In this document: in pieces, positions 24,801 to 32,112 of the stretch | How positions within the stretch are numbered: position 1 is the stretch's first letter | Layout of the letters: every line of letters starts with the position of its first letter | Assembly (NCBI RefSeq): GCF_039539445.1 | Contig: NZ_BAABDD010000046.1 | Coordinates: 1-32,173 of the forward strand | Reading direction: 5' to 3' | Length of the DNA stretch: 32,173 nt | Source: Salinactinospora qingdaonensis | GTDB lineage: Bacteria; Actinomycetota; Actinomycetes; Streptosporangiales; Streptosporangiaceae | Translations under genes and position numbers: made by a program | The notes under the pieces: model-generated | Database searches by the model: none | Seen by the model: only the letters and a program-made list of their open reading frames with translations | Told to the model about the DNA's origin: nothing

Positions 24801-25378
24801 CGGTGGACGTGGGTGTGGTGGTCGCCGGTGAGCAGGTACATGTGCTCGCCAGTGGCCACATCGAGCTGGGTCAGCGCCTCAGCGTAGGCGCTGAGCTGCA
24901 CGATCGCGCCGGGGCCGGGGTGGTGGGCCAGTTTGGTGTCCCAGGGCTCGTAGCCGGTGGCCTCTGGGCGGGGCTGGCCGGTGTGGGGGTCGAGGCCGGC
25001 CCAGATGAGAAAGTCGGCGCGGCCGTGGAAGTGCACCCCCGGTTGCAGGGGCAGGTAGAAGCAGCCCTGGTAGATCACCGGGGCGCCGGCGCGCATCGCT
25101 TCAGTGGTGGCGTGGGCGGCCTGGGTCAGGCTGGTGTGGGTGGCTTCGGGCGCGGCGATGGTGACGACATCGGAGCCGAACACCTCGGTGAAGTGGTCGA
25201 GGTGGGCCTGCTCGTGGGCGGCGCCGCCGGCGGCCACCAGCGCGTCGACGTCGGTGGGGGCGGCCACCGTGGGGTCGCCGGCGGCCCGGGCGGCTTTGAG
25301 GGCGCTGCGGTGGTCGCACTCCAGCGCGTCGACCAGGTCGGTGGGAGAGATCACCCACCCGGAGTCGGTCTGAAACAC
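21800..25378 (-). CDS. TM0106-type RecB/Cas4-like Fe-S nuclease, RNase H-like and SF1 helicase fusion
   Basis: This is a 1192-aa three-domain protein. Residues 1-245 form a RecB/Cas4-like nuclease with D122, DTK (147-149) and QLSAY (161-165). One N-terminal Cys (C21) plus C230, C233 and C239 match the 4Fe-4S arrangement of Cas4 and AddB. Residues 335-535 carry a DEDD exonuclease-like domain (FFDMEG, D341/E343; YNRDDC, 517-522). Residues about 720-1180 are an SF1 helicase: Walker A GPPGAGKT (811-818), DEAGQ (924-928), GDPQQLP (948-954), later VDRFQGQE and RLNVALSRA. It should unwind and degrade DNA in repair or defence. The start is GTG 25378 after AAGGGG. No partner is obvious nearby. Confidence 0.88.
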   Translation of the reverse strand: MFQTDSGWVISPTDLVDALECDHRSALKAARAAGDPTVAAPTDVDALVAAGGAAHEQAHLDHFTEVFGSDVVTIAAPEATHTSLTQAAHATTEAMRAGAPVIYQGCFYLPLQPGVHFHGRADFLIWAGLDPHTGQPRPEATGYEPWDTKLAHHPGPGAIVQLSAYAEALTQLDVATGEHMYLLTGDHHTHVHRAAEFTPLLARLRQQLLHRLAGPVTAPHPLWGEPRPACEGCGYATWCAHGRAQARHLSLVAGMRSDQATKLRQAGIDTIDALARAHEQDRPATVAHHTFTRLRDQAALQVRQDATRTADNPQGEVIAEVYDHAGLAMLPEPSPGDMFFDMEGFPYYDAGDGRGLEYLFGVVTGDTATPGSDAGEHFHTFWAHNRAQEKQAFESFVDFVLARLATYPQAHIYHYASYEADRLKLLAATFATREAEVDDLLRRNRLVDLYTVVRASLRVSQRSYSIKYLEPLYGGAGRHGQVTTATSSIDTYAACVAAWQAGDDDHAHHLLSTIAAYNRDDCVSTARLRDWLEKQRIDHDVRCRPVAQGELDAEEASRSREAAQRRADIEARQQALTEPLLAGVAAHADQRDEQAQARAVLAALVGYYRREERPAWWEYFRRLAAPLEELEADHDCLVPLGGQAGAWQEPTGRQRKARREVRLRADPSRPHPFTAGEQVRLLYPSPAGQPAQVVDAQVERATAERVEVVERGEPTTTYTRLPVAVLPGPPVRATPKDTTLAQWTENLVAHLGSGDSAALPALAGLDVARRACPRLRTRTGLPRPEERDHDLVATVIDAVDDLDHSYLAVQGPPGAGKTYLAAQLITHLVAGGHTVGVCSTSHKAIENVMAAAARAAAQAGWELPAAKRPGPNSDTETAWDQPATVRDLTAWRARRDGGYLLGGTAWNFANPMLVGDPVETLIVDEAGQFALADTLAVSAASRNLVLLGDPQQLPQVVQGSHAEGAGASALEHLVGEEGIIDAARGYFLDQTRRMHPRVCAPVSQLSYRGRLRSHPVAHQRDLVGHRPGLYRCEVDHTGRATHSPEEVEAVVGLAGRLVGVELVQPGEPQRRLCAADIMVVAPFNLQVRALRQALAQAGLEGVRVGTVDRFQGQEAPVVLCSMTVSSAADVARGLDFVLSRNRLNVALSRAQVVAALVYAPGLATAAPRSVAELRALAGFAGVCAQARPIEEL

Positions 25379-25460
25379 CAGCGCCCCTTCTGCCGTTGTG
25401 CCGTGTCGATCTTGGCGGGCATTGTGCCACGGTCGGCGGCGCGAGGTGGGGGCAGTGGGG

Positions 25461-25488
25461 CAGGTGGGGGCGGTTGCGCCCCCACCTG
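25461..25488 (-). terminator. Terminator after the RlpA-like gene
   Basis: CAGGTGGGGGCG and CGCCCCCACCTG form a perfect 12-bp stem with a GTTG (CAAC on the minus strand) loop. It sits 18 bp after the stop of the RlpA-like gene and 82 bp before the next start in the same direction, so it separates the two transcripts. Confidence 0.8.
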
Positions 25489-25505
25489 GTGGGGATCGGG
25501 CGTCG

Positions 25506-26204
25506 TTATTGCACGATCTGCCACTGCACGTCGGCCACGCCGGCGCTCAGCGGGGCGATCTGTTCAAAAGCGGCGGTGGACAAATCGATGCAGCGGCCGG
25601 GGATGTAGGGGCCGCGGTCGTTGATGCGCACCGTCACCGACTTGCCGTTGGCGGTGTTGGTCACCCGCACCATGGTGTCGAAGGGCAAGGTTTTGTGGGC
25701 CGCGGTCATCGCGCTGGGGTCGAAGTACTCCCCCGAGGCCGTTTGCTGGCCTTGGCCGTACATGGAGGCCTCGCACTGGCCGCCTTGGCCGGTGGCCGAC
25801 AGCTCCGCGCCCCCCTCGGCTTCACCGGCCTCGCCGCTCTCGCTGGAGTCGCCGGAGTCGGCTTGTGGCGTGGGCTCGGGCTGGCGCTGTTCGGGCTGGA
25901 GGGCACCGGTGGCGGCCTGGTGGGCCTGCTCGGCGGCGGCCTGGCGTTGTTCCTTGGCTTGGCTGCGGGCCTGTTCGCGGGCCTCGGGGTCGGGTGAGGC
26001 CGAGGAGCTGGGCGCGGAGGTGGCGGCGTGGGGCGGCTTGACCTGGCTGGTTGCTGATTGGGGCGCCGGCGAGAAGTCGGTGACCGCGGCGCCGGCAGCG
26101 CCGCCGGCGATGACGACCGCGCCGGTGGCGGCGGTGACGACGATGAATCGCTTGGAGCGCATGCGCGCCAGCAGCCGCTGGCGCAGGGGCCGATGAGTGC
26201 CCAC
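25506..26204 (-). CDS. RlpA-like secreted cell-wall protein (double-psi beta-barrel)
   Basis: This is a 232-aa exported protein. A basic start (RMRSKRF) and a hydrophobic stretch at about 20-41 form a signal or anchor. Residues 71-100 are a charged, probably coiled segment, followed by a Ser/Glu/Gln linker. The double-psi beta-barrel covers about 144-232: CEASMYG, QTASGEYF, AHKTLPF, VRINDRGPY and IDLSTAAF. In RlpA this domain cuts naked glycan strands at septa, and E159, H170 and D196 are at plausible catalytic positions. I place the start at GTG 26204, as AAAGGA lies eight bases upstream; a longer open frame to 26414 lacks this. A 370-bp leader precedes it. Confidence 0.85.
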   Translation of the reverse strand: MGTHRPLRQRLLARMRSKRFIVVTAATGAVVIAGGAAGAAVTDFSPAPQSATSQVKPPHAATSAPSSSASPDPEAREQARSQAKEQRQAAAEQAHQAATGALQPEQRQPEPTPQADSGDSSESGEAGEAEGGAELSATGQGGQCEASMYGQGQQTASGEYFDPSAMTAAHKTLPFDTMVRVTNTANGKSVTVRINDRGPYIPGRCIDLSTAAFEQIAPLSAGVADVQWQIVQ

Positions 26205-26576
26205 GACAACAGTCCTTTGAACGGCGACAAAACAGCGGCGCCACGTCGCGGCAGCCACCGGTGGTGGTGGCGCGCTATGGGCCGAGCCCCACCCGGGACA
26301 GGGGGTGGAGAAACGACACCACCGTGCAATAGTCACGCACAGTGATATCGGGGTGAGCCTATGCACACCACCGGGGGGAGGAATACACAACCACGCAACT
26401 GCGCACCATATCACGCACTTGGTGGTGTTTCATGACTCTCATGGCTATTCGGCCATATTTAAGCAAGAAAATTTACGCTTGTCTGGTTTTAGGGTGGGTT
26501 GGGGGGAGTGGGGGTGCATCCCGCCTTTCCCTGCCCCCACGACCCTGCGTCACCCCAGTGCCGGCCAGGGAGGCGC
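26205..26576. other. AT-enriched upstream region of the RlpA-like gene
   Basis: No gene is visible between the RlpA-like start and the end of the RNase Z gene. The part from 26390 to 26495 is clearly richer in A/T than the surroundings and includes ATGGC-TATTCG-GCCAT, a short hairpin. It probably contains the promoter of the RlpA-like gene and a leader of up to 200 bp. I looked for a c-di-AMP (ydaO) riboswitch, often found before such genes in Actinomycetota, and saw no matching conserved core. Confidence 0.4.
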
Positions 26577-27503
26577 TCACCGCCGCCGCGGCAACGCCAC
26601 GCGATCCAAATCGGCGGCCACCACAATGTCCCCGCCAAACGCCCGCGCGGCCTCCTCGGCGAAGCGCGCGTCGTCACCGTCGCCATAGCGTTCCGAAAAA
26701 TGGGTCAACACCACCCGACGCACCCCCGCCGCAGCCGCGATCTGGCCCGCCTGCTCAGCCGTGAGATGGCCATACCGGCGCGCCAACGCCTCCTCGCTGC
26801 GCAAAAACGTCGACTCGATCACCAACAGATCCGCCGCACGCGCCAACCGCACCGCGTTGTCACAGACCTCAGTGTCCATGACAAACGCCACCACCTGCCC
26901 CGGCCGCGGCCGGCTCACCTGCGCCAACTCCACCCGCTGCCCCACCTCGTTGACCACCCACCCCTGCCGTTGCAGCCGCCCCACCGTCGGCCCGCCCACC
27001 CCATGGCGCTCCAGCAACTCCGGCACCATCCGCACCCCGTCGGGCTCGACCAGCCGGTAGCCATAGGTGGGCACCCGATGCTGCAACGGCAGCGCCTGCA
27101 CCGCCAGTCCCGTCGCGGCCCCCACCCAGGACTGCTCCCCCGCGACCGGCACCGCCACGACTCGCGCCGCTGGCACCGCCCACGAGGCCGCCCGCAGCCG
27201 CTCCCAATAGCGATACCCCGCCGCCGGAAACACCACCGGCACCTCGCGCTCCACCCCGTCGCGGGCCATCCACTGCACCACCCCCGGCAGCCCCAGGCAG
27301 TGATCCCCATGGAAATGCGTTACACACACCCGCGTCACGTCATGCGCCGACACCCCCGCCAACCGCATCTGACGCTGCGTGCCCTCCCCCGGATCGACCA
27401 CCACCCCTTCGCCGTCAAACCGCAAGAAATACCCGTTATGGTTGCGCCGCTTGGTGGGCACCGCACTCGAGGTGCCCAGCACCACCAACTCCCGCATCGA
27501 CAT
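26577..27503 (-). CDS. rnz: Ribonuclease Z (tRNA 3' endonuclease)
   Basis: This 308-aa metallo-beta-lactamase enzyme cuts the 3' trailer from tRNA precursors. The metal-binding motif THFHGDH (H63, H65, D67, H68) is complete. The remaining ligands lie in LQHRVPTYGY, FVMDTEVCDN and LTHFSERY. GHLTAEQAGQIAAAAG is typical of RNase Z, and the length is normal. The start is ATG 27503 with AGGAT seven bases upstream, not the GTG at 27530. It ends 372 bp before the RlpA gene and follows the phosphatase-fusion gene at 74 bp. Confidence 0.92.
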   Translation of the reverse strand: MSMRELVVLGTSSAVPTKRRNHNGYFLRFDGEGVVVDPGEGTQRQMRLAGVSAHDVTRVCVTHFHGDHCLGLPGVVQWMARDGVEREVPVVFPAAGYRYWERLRAASWAVPAARVVAVPVAGEQSWVGAATGLAVQALPLQHRVPTYGYRLVEPDGVRMVPELLERHGVGGPTVGRLQRQGWVVNEVGQRVELAQVSRPRPGQVVAFVMDTEVCDNAVRLARAADLLVIESTFLRSEEALARRYGHLTAEQAGQIAAAAGVRRVVLTHFSERYGDGDDARFAEEAARAFGGDIVVAADLDRVALPRRR

Positions 27504-27577
27504 GACAGCGATCCTGCCATCGCGGCCCACCGCCTTGCCCCCCGCCGGCCAGACCAGCCCTCCGGCGGCCGACCGCG

Positions 27578-28714
27578 CTAGGTGCGCGGCGTGCGCGTGA
27601 GCACAGGCAGCCCGTCGGGGAACAAAACCGCGGCGGGATCGTCCAGCTCCACCCCGTGCAAGGCCGCGCTGGTGCCGGCCAGCTCGGGATTGTTCAGGTG
27701 ACCGGCCACGGTCTCGATCACCTGGCGCAAGCTCGCGACCACTTCAGCCCCGCACGCCAGCGCCGCGTAGTGGGCCGCCACCGCCGGCGTGCGCGACTGG
27801 CAGGCCGCGCAGTGCAGCGCCACCCGCTTGCCCTCGGCGCGCAACGCCGCCACCGTCTGCGCCGCCTGGTCAATCACGAAGTGCAGGTTGGCGTTGACGC
27901 CGGGATGGTCGGCCAGCCACACCTCCACCCGATCCGGGCCAGCCACCCGCTCTGGGATATCGGCGCTGCCCACCCGGCACAGCGACACCACCGCGTCGAA
28001 GTCCTCCCGCAGCCGCACATACTCCAACGTCGACAGCACCACCCCCGCATCGTGGGGATGGGCCACGCCAAAAACCTCGTGCCCAGCCTCGTCCTCAGCG
28101 CGGCTCATCGACCTTCGATGGGGCCACTGGTCGGCGTCGACCCCACACACCGCCGCCAGGGCAGCCGTGACCAGCCGGCGCGGCGCCACCTGGCGGGCCA
28201 GCTCACGCTGGGGCGCCAACGGCACCCCCGAAGCGCCCCAGCGGGCCCCCGCCAGCGCCCCGGCATACATCGCCGCCTCCTGACCCCCCACCACCTGGGC
28301 CGCGCGCACCGCATGCTCGTAGTGGCCACACGGAAACCGCCGCTGTCGCGGCACCAGCTCAGGCACCGGCGTCTCGGCCACCACCCGCCACGCCCCACCC
28401 CGCGCACCAGCCACCTCCCCCGCCGGTGGGACCACCACGCCCTCAGCGACCGTGCGACGCAGCGCCAGCGCCCAGGACCGCTCCTGCTCGTCGGCCCCCA
28501 CCGCCCCTACAGCATCGTCGTCGAGGCCGATCAACACCTGTTCGACCAGCCACGCCAGCCGCCGCGCCGGGCCACCCTCCCGCTTAGGCTCAACGAGCTG
28601 TTGCGCCTGAGCCGGCGCAGCGCCGGCCATGCACAACGCCGTGGCCGCCCCCAGCAACGCTCCGGCGCTACGATCCAGCCGCGGATCGTAGCGGTCCCAC
28701 ACGCGCGTGATCAC
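27578..28714 (-). CDS. ADP-ribosylglycohydrolase-like / Cys-phosphatase fusion
   Basis: This is a 378-aa fusion. Residues about 10-200 resemble ADP-ribosylglycohydrolases at the start (DRSAGALLGAATA) and in the helical part (YAGALAGARWGASGVP). The GDALG motif and the acidic metal ligands are missing, so this half is probably inactive or altered. Residues about 205-345 are a dual-specificity phosphatase-like domain with the loop HCAACQSRTP (nucleophile C302, R308) and a general-acid candidate, Asp 269 in WLADHPG. The start is GTG 28714 with GGGAG seven bases upstream. Such fusions occur in Actinomycetota. A role in removing ADP-ribose or phosphate marks is plausible but unshown. RNase Z follows in the same direction. 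Confidence 0.7.
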   Translation of the reverse strand: MITRVWDRYDPRLDRSAGALLGAATALCMAGAAPAQAQQLVEPKREGGPARRLAWLVEQVLIGLDDDAVGAVGADEQERSWALALRRTVAEGVVVPPAGEVAGARGGAWRVVAETPVPELVPRQRRFPCGHYEHAVRAAQVVGGQEAAMYAGALAGARWGASGVPLAPQRELARQVAPRRLVTAALAAVCGVDADQWPHRRSMSRAEDEAGHEVFGVAHPHDAGVVLSTLEYVRLREDFDAVVSLCRVGSADIPERVAGPDRVEVWLADHPGVNANLHFVIDQAAQTVAALRAEGKRVALHCAACQSRTPAVAAHYAALACGAEVVASLRQVIETVAGHLNNPELAGTSAALHGVELDDPAAVLFPDGLPVLTRTPRT

Positions 28715-29118
28715 CCTCTGGCTCCCTTCACCGGCCCCTCACTCCCGCGCCGGTCGCGCCTTCCGATCCCACCCACCCTATAGAGCCGCCCCTCCGCTGT
28801 GGCCAGCGCCTTTCTGAAAACGCCCTAGTCACTCCTTTTTTGATCATAATCGACGCCTGATTGTGAATATTCATGCCAACCTTTCAAGTATTTCTATGGG
28901 GAGTGCCAAAAATTAATGGGTGGTAAATGTAAAACTAATGCTTCAATCAATGGCGTTAAAATGATCTTGCTGTGGTTAACATTAAGTTAACTGGTTGATT
29001 TTTCGTTGGGTGTGCTTGATTCGACGGGGTGGTTGCGGGCTACTCTGGAGGGGTTTCAGCCCATTTGCATGCCGGTTGGATCGCAATTTGATCTTTGAAA
29101 AGAAAACATGGAGGGAAG
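28715..29118. promoter_or_regulatory. AT-rich promoter region of the lipid-ligase operon
   Basis: This 404-bp region has no gene. Its composition changes sharply from about 28,800; the 60 bases at 28921-28980 include only 20 G or C. Notable sites are a palindrome TGAATATTCA (28864-28873) and a pair of GTTAAC palindromes (28975-28980 and 28986-28991) with 11-bp periodicity. These suggest regulator binding. It serves as promoter for the ligase operon on the right and for the fusion gene (minus) on the left. A clear -35/-10 was not assigned. Confidence 0.6.
28975..28991. promoter_or_regulatory. Paired GTTAAC palindromes
   Basis: GTTAAC occurs at 28975-28980 and 28986-28991 with ATTAA between. 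Each is itself a palindrome, so the 17-bp element is symmetric. The two are one helical turn apart, as for a dimeric regulator. It lies about 130 bp before the ligase ATG. Confidence 0.4.
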
Positions 29119-30471
29119 ATGGGCCATTGGTTCTTGCGGCGACTCGCGCTTTTCGGAGAATCAGAGGCGATCGTTGCTGAGGGCGAACCCTACAGCTATA
29201 GACGCCTATTGGAAATGGTTGATGAGTGGCGTGACTACCTGGGAAACCATCAAGTCGGCCCTGGAGAGGTAGTAGCGCTCGAGTCGCATTTCTCACCCCA
29301 AGCGTGCGCTGGTCTGCTGGCACTGGTCGAGCGGGGGGCCATTGTCGTTCCCCTCACCAGTCTTCCCGCGGCCAAACGTGAAGAGTTTCACGAGATCGCC
29401 CAAATCCAGGTGGTCATCACACTGGAAGGTATGCAGGGCCGACGCGACTTCCGGCGCACGGCGCGTAAGGCCCAGCACGAACTCTACGAGAGGCTGCGCA
29501 GCGACAACAGGCCGGGACTGGTGCTGTTCAGCTCCGGATCCTCAGGTCGCAGCAAAGCCTCTGTATTGGATTTCGAACAGGCGCTGGGACGCTATGGCGA
29601 GCCAAAGCGAGAACGGGCGCGACGAACACTTTCTTTTCTCAATATCGATCATATTGGCGGCATCAACACCCTGCTGCACACGCTGAACCACGGAGGGGCT
29701 ATTATCACCACCTCCGAGCGTAGTCCCGAATCTGTTTTTGCTGCAATCGCCAAGCATGAAGTGAATGTTCTTCCGACCACCCCCACATTTCTCAACATGG
29801 TACTGATTTCAGGGTGCTGCGAACGTTACGACACAAGATCGCTTCACCTCATAACCTACGGGACTGAGCCAATGCCGTTTCAGACACTACAACGGCTCAA
29901 GGCAACTCTGCCACACGTGCGGTTCAAGCAAACCTATGGACTCTCCGAATTGGGAATCCTTCCGACCAAATCACAAAGCGACGACACACTATGGGTGAAG
30001 ATCGGCGGCTCCGGATTCGATTACAAGATCGTTGAAGGAATCTTGTGGATCCGTTCGGAGATGGCCATGCTCGGCTACCTCAACGCCCCGGCTCCCTTCG
30101 ATGAGCACGGATTCTTTAATACCCAGGATGCGGTGGAACAAGACGGTGACTACATCCGCATCCTGGGGCGCGACTCCGAGATCATCAATGTCGCGGGAGA
30201 AAAAGTCTATCCCAGCGAGGTCGAAGGCGTACTCTTGAGCGCACCCAATGTCGCCGACGCCACCGTCTCGGGCCAGTCCAGCCCCGTCACCGGAATGGTG
30301 GTTAAAGCCACAGTCAGGCCCGTGGAAGACGAAGACGACCAGGCCATGGCCCAGCGGCTAGGCCGCTACTGCGCCCAACGCCTTGAGGCGTTCAAGGTTC
30401 CTGTCGTCATCGAGGTCTCCCGAGCCCAGCAGCACTCCGAGCGCTTCAAGAAGATCCGGAGCACGGCATGA
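29119..30471 (+). CDS. Compact acyl-adenylate ligase (AMP-binding)
   Basis: This 450-aa adenylating enzyme is about 80-100 residues shorter than usual acyl-CoA synthetases. The phosphate loop FSSGSSGRSK (137-146, K146) is intact. YGTE (247-250), YGLSE (273-277), NTQD (334-337), GRDSEIINVAGEKVYPSEVE from 350 and a C-terminal Lys (K444 or K445 in ERFKKIR) follow. The gene starts at ATG 29119 after GGAGGG. Its stop overlaps the next gene's ATG (ATGA), so translation is coupled. With the downstream acyl carrier protein, it probably loads a fatty or other carboxylic acid onto that carrier. Its lower GC and less biased codons differ from the genes on its left. Confidence 0.85.
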   Translation: MGHWFLRRLALFGESEAIVAEGEPYSYRRLLEMVDEWRDYLGNHQVGPGEVVALESHFSPQACAGLLALVERGAIVVPLTSLPAAKREEFHEIAQIQVVITLEGMQGRRDFRRTARKAQHELYERLRSDNRPGLVLFSSGSSGRSKASVLDFEQALGRYGEPKRERARRTLSFLNIDHIGGINTLLHTLNHGGAIITTSERSPESVFAAIAKHEVNVLPTTPTFLNMVLISGCCERYDTRSLHLITYGTEPMPFQTLQRLKATLPHVRFKQTYGLSELGILPTKSQSDDTLWVKIGGSGFDYKIVEGILWIRSEMAMLGYLNAPAPFDEHGFFNTQDAVEQDGDYIRILGRDSEIINVAGEKVYPSEVEGVLLSAPNVADATVSGQSSPVTGMVVKATVRPVEDEDDQAMAQRLGRYCAQRLEAFKVPVVIEVSRAQQHSERFKKIRSTA

Positions 30472-31214
30472 CCCAGCTCCAGTCCTCCGAACAGCCCGTC
30501 GCCGTGATCAGCGGTGGTAGCCGAGGTCTGGGCCGTGCCCTGGTCGAACGGTTGCTAGAACGGGATTGGCGGGTGGCGACATTCAGCCGCTCAGCCAATC
30601 CCTTCACCACCCAGACACGCGAGCGCCATCCCGATACCTTCCTGTGGCAAACCGCCGACCTGGCCTCCCCCCAGACACTGCGCAGTTTCGCCAGCGACGT
30701 CACCGACCACTTCGGGCGCATCGACGCTTTAGTCAACAATGCCGCTTCACTGCACCAGGAACTGCTGCTGACCACACCCCCCGAGCAGATCGATCGGATG
30801 CTCACCACCAACCTGGCCGCGCCCATCGCCTTGGCTCAAAGCTGTGCCCGCACAATGACACGCCACGAAGGTGGCCAGATCGTCAACATCTCATCGGTCA
30901 ACGCGATCCGCGGCTACCGCGGGGTCTCGGTGTACTCAGCAGCCAAGGCTGGACTCGACGGTTTCAGTCGCAGCATCGCCCGTGAGCTTGGCGCGATGGG
31001 AATCCGGGTCAATTCGGTGGTTCCAGGGTTCTTCGACAGCGACATGACCGCACAGGTCACCGACTACAACCGCGATCGCATCGTCAAACGCACCCCGCTG
31101 GGCAGGTTGGCCACCCTCGACGAGGTCGTTGACGCCGTCACTTATCTGCTCTCGCCCGCGGCCTCGTTCATCACCGGACAGACGCTCACCGTCGACGGAG
31201 GTATCACATGCTAG
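30468..31214 (+). CDS. SDR-family 3-ketoacyl reductase-like protein (FabG type)
   Basis: This is a 248-aa NADPH-type short-chain reductase. The cofactor motif GGSRGLG is at 16-22, NNAA replaces NNAG, ISSVNA carries the catalytic Ser, and YSAAK carries the catalytic Tyr and Lys. PGFFDSDMTAQV and LTVDGGITC end the chain as in FabG. It overlaps the ligase (ATGA) and the carrier gene (7 bases), so it is firmly within the operon. It likely reduces a beta-keto or related group on the carrier-bound acyl chain or the product. No second reductase or ketosynthase is visible in the window. Confidence 0.88.
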   Translation: MTQLQSSEQPVAVISGGSRGLGRALVERLLERDWRVATFSRSANPFTTQTRERHPDTFLWQTADLASPQTLRSFASDVTDHFGRIDALVNNAASLHQELLLTTPPEQIDRMLTTNLAAPIALAQSCARTMTRHEGGQIVNISSVNAIRGYRGVSVYSAAKAGLDGFSRSIARELGAMGIRVNSVVPGFFDSDMTAQVTDYNRDRIVKRTPLGRLATLDEVVDAVTYLLSPAASFITGQTLTVDGGITC

Positions 31215-31483
31215 AGCAAACCTCGGTTCGCGCCGCAGTGGAAAACGAGATCAAACAACTACTGCCCGACCAAGAACTCTCCTCTCTGAGCGGACGGGAG
31301 GAGCTGTACGAACTGGGCATGAACTCGCTGACGCTAGCGCGACTCATCATTCAACTCGAGGCGGTCATCGGCGTAGACCCCTTCTCCCAAGGCGCCACGA
31401 TCGCCGACGTGCGTTCGGTCGCAGACCTGGTCGCCACATACGAACGCGCTCTGGCCGCCTCTCCCGACAACACCCCCGCCTGA
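31208..31483 (+). CDS. Acyl carrier protein
   Basis: This is a 91-aa free-standing carrier protein. The phosphopantetheine attachment site is S40 in ELGMNSLTLARL (35-46), preceded by the usual LGREEL-type loop (SGREELYELG). Helix 1 lies at 5-20 and helix 2 at 38-52, followed by DPFSQGATIADVRSVADL. It starts inside the SDR gene end (ATG 31208, overlap 7 bases) with GGAGG just upstream. It should carry the acyl group activated by the ligase and hand it to the AvrD-like protein or an unseen partner. It is not the housekeeping AcpP: it lacks the fatty-acid synthase context and DSLD motif. Confidence 0.85.
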   Translation: MLEQTSVRAAVENEIKQLLPDQELSSLSGREELYELGMNSLTLARLIIQLEAVIGVDPFSQGATIADVRSVADLVATYERALAASPDNTPA

Positions 31484-31502
31484 TCCCACCAAAGGTCGTG
31501 CC

Positions 31503-32059
31503 ATGCCCCAGACCCAACTGTTCTATCGTTCCATCGACGACTACCTCGGCCCCAGCGACACACGGTTCTTCTCCCGAGGCTACCGTCGGGCTGAACACCA
31601 GGTCAGCGACCTTCGAGCTAGTGCCACCGACAGCTCCCAGCCCCAGATGGAGGCCACTGTCACTGTGGATTACCCCCGCGACTGGTCCCAAAAGACCGAT
31701 CAGGTCGACCTGCAGCCCCACCTGAGCAGTATCGACATGATCGTCCTCGGAGCCCAGCTCAGCGAGGCTCATCTCATCCACAGCCACGGGAAGCCGGCCA
31801 GCGCGGGCCAGAACATGTGGCTGCGCCGGGTGACGCTCAAAGCCGGGACCACCCCCAGGAGGAGTTGAGCGGGCTCGCCGCCTCCGCACGCTTGCGCGAG
31901 ACCCGCCCTAGTCCCAGCGGTGAGGACACCTACGTATCCAGCTACGACTGCCAAGTGGGGGTCATGCGGGCCCGTTGCGAGATCGAGCACCGCATGGCAG
32001 CCCACGCACCGCGCCCCCAACGCTCCTACGACTCCCTTGAGCAGCTCCTAGATCGTTGA
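31503..32059 (+). pseudogene. AvrD-like (syringolide-type) protein, frameshifted and truncated
   Basis: Two frames together read as one protein. The first (31503-31868) contains YRSIDDYLGPSDTRFFSRG, TVDYPRDWSQ and LQPHLSSIDMIVLGAQLSEA. The second continues after the C-run at 31852-31856 with EELSGLAASARLRE, YVSSYDCQVGVMRARCEIEH and YDSLEQLLDR. One extra C would restore the frame. This pattern resembles AvrD proteins (PF05655), which in Pseudomonas build syringolides from acyl chains and a sugar. The last segment echoes the first (YxSIDxxL), as if a second repeat begins and is cut at the transposase. The full family is about 300 residues; here about 185 remain. The assignment is from memory of the family, not a search. 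Confidence 0.6.
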
Positions 32060-32112
32060 TGGGAATCTTGTGGCCGGTCGCGGACATGGCGAAGGGCGCC
32101 CATGATCGATGT

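Noticed and set aside
26205..26495. Possible c-di-AMP (ydaO) riboswitch upstream of the RlpA-like gene
   Set aside because: The expected conserved core segments were not found when the minus strand was read; only generic hairpins were seen.
31208..31483. Carrier protein as housekeeping AcpP
   Set aside because: The attachment motif is MNSL rather than DSL, and the neighbours are a ligase and an AvrD-like gene rather than fatty-acid synthase genes.
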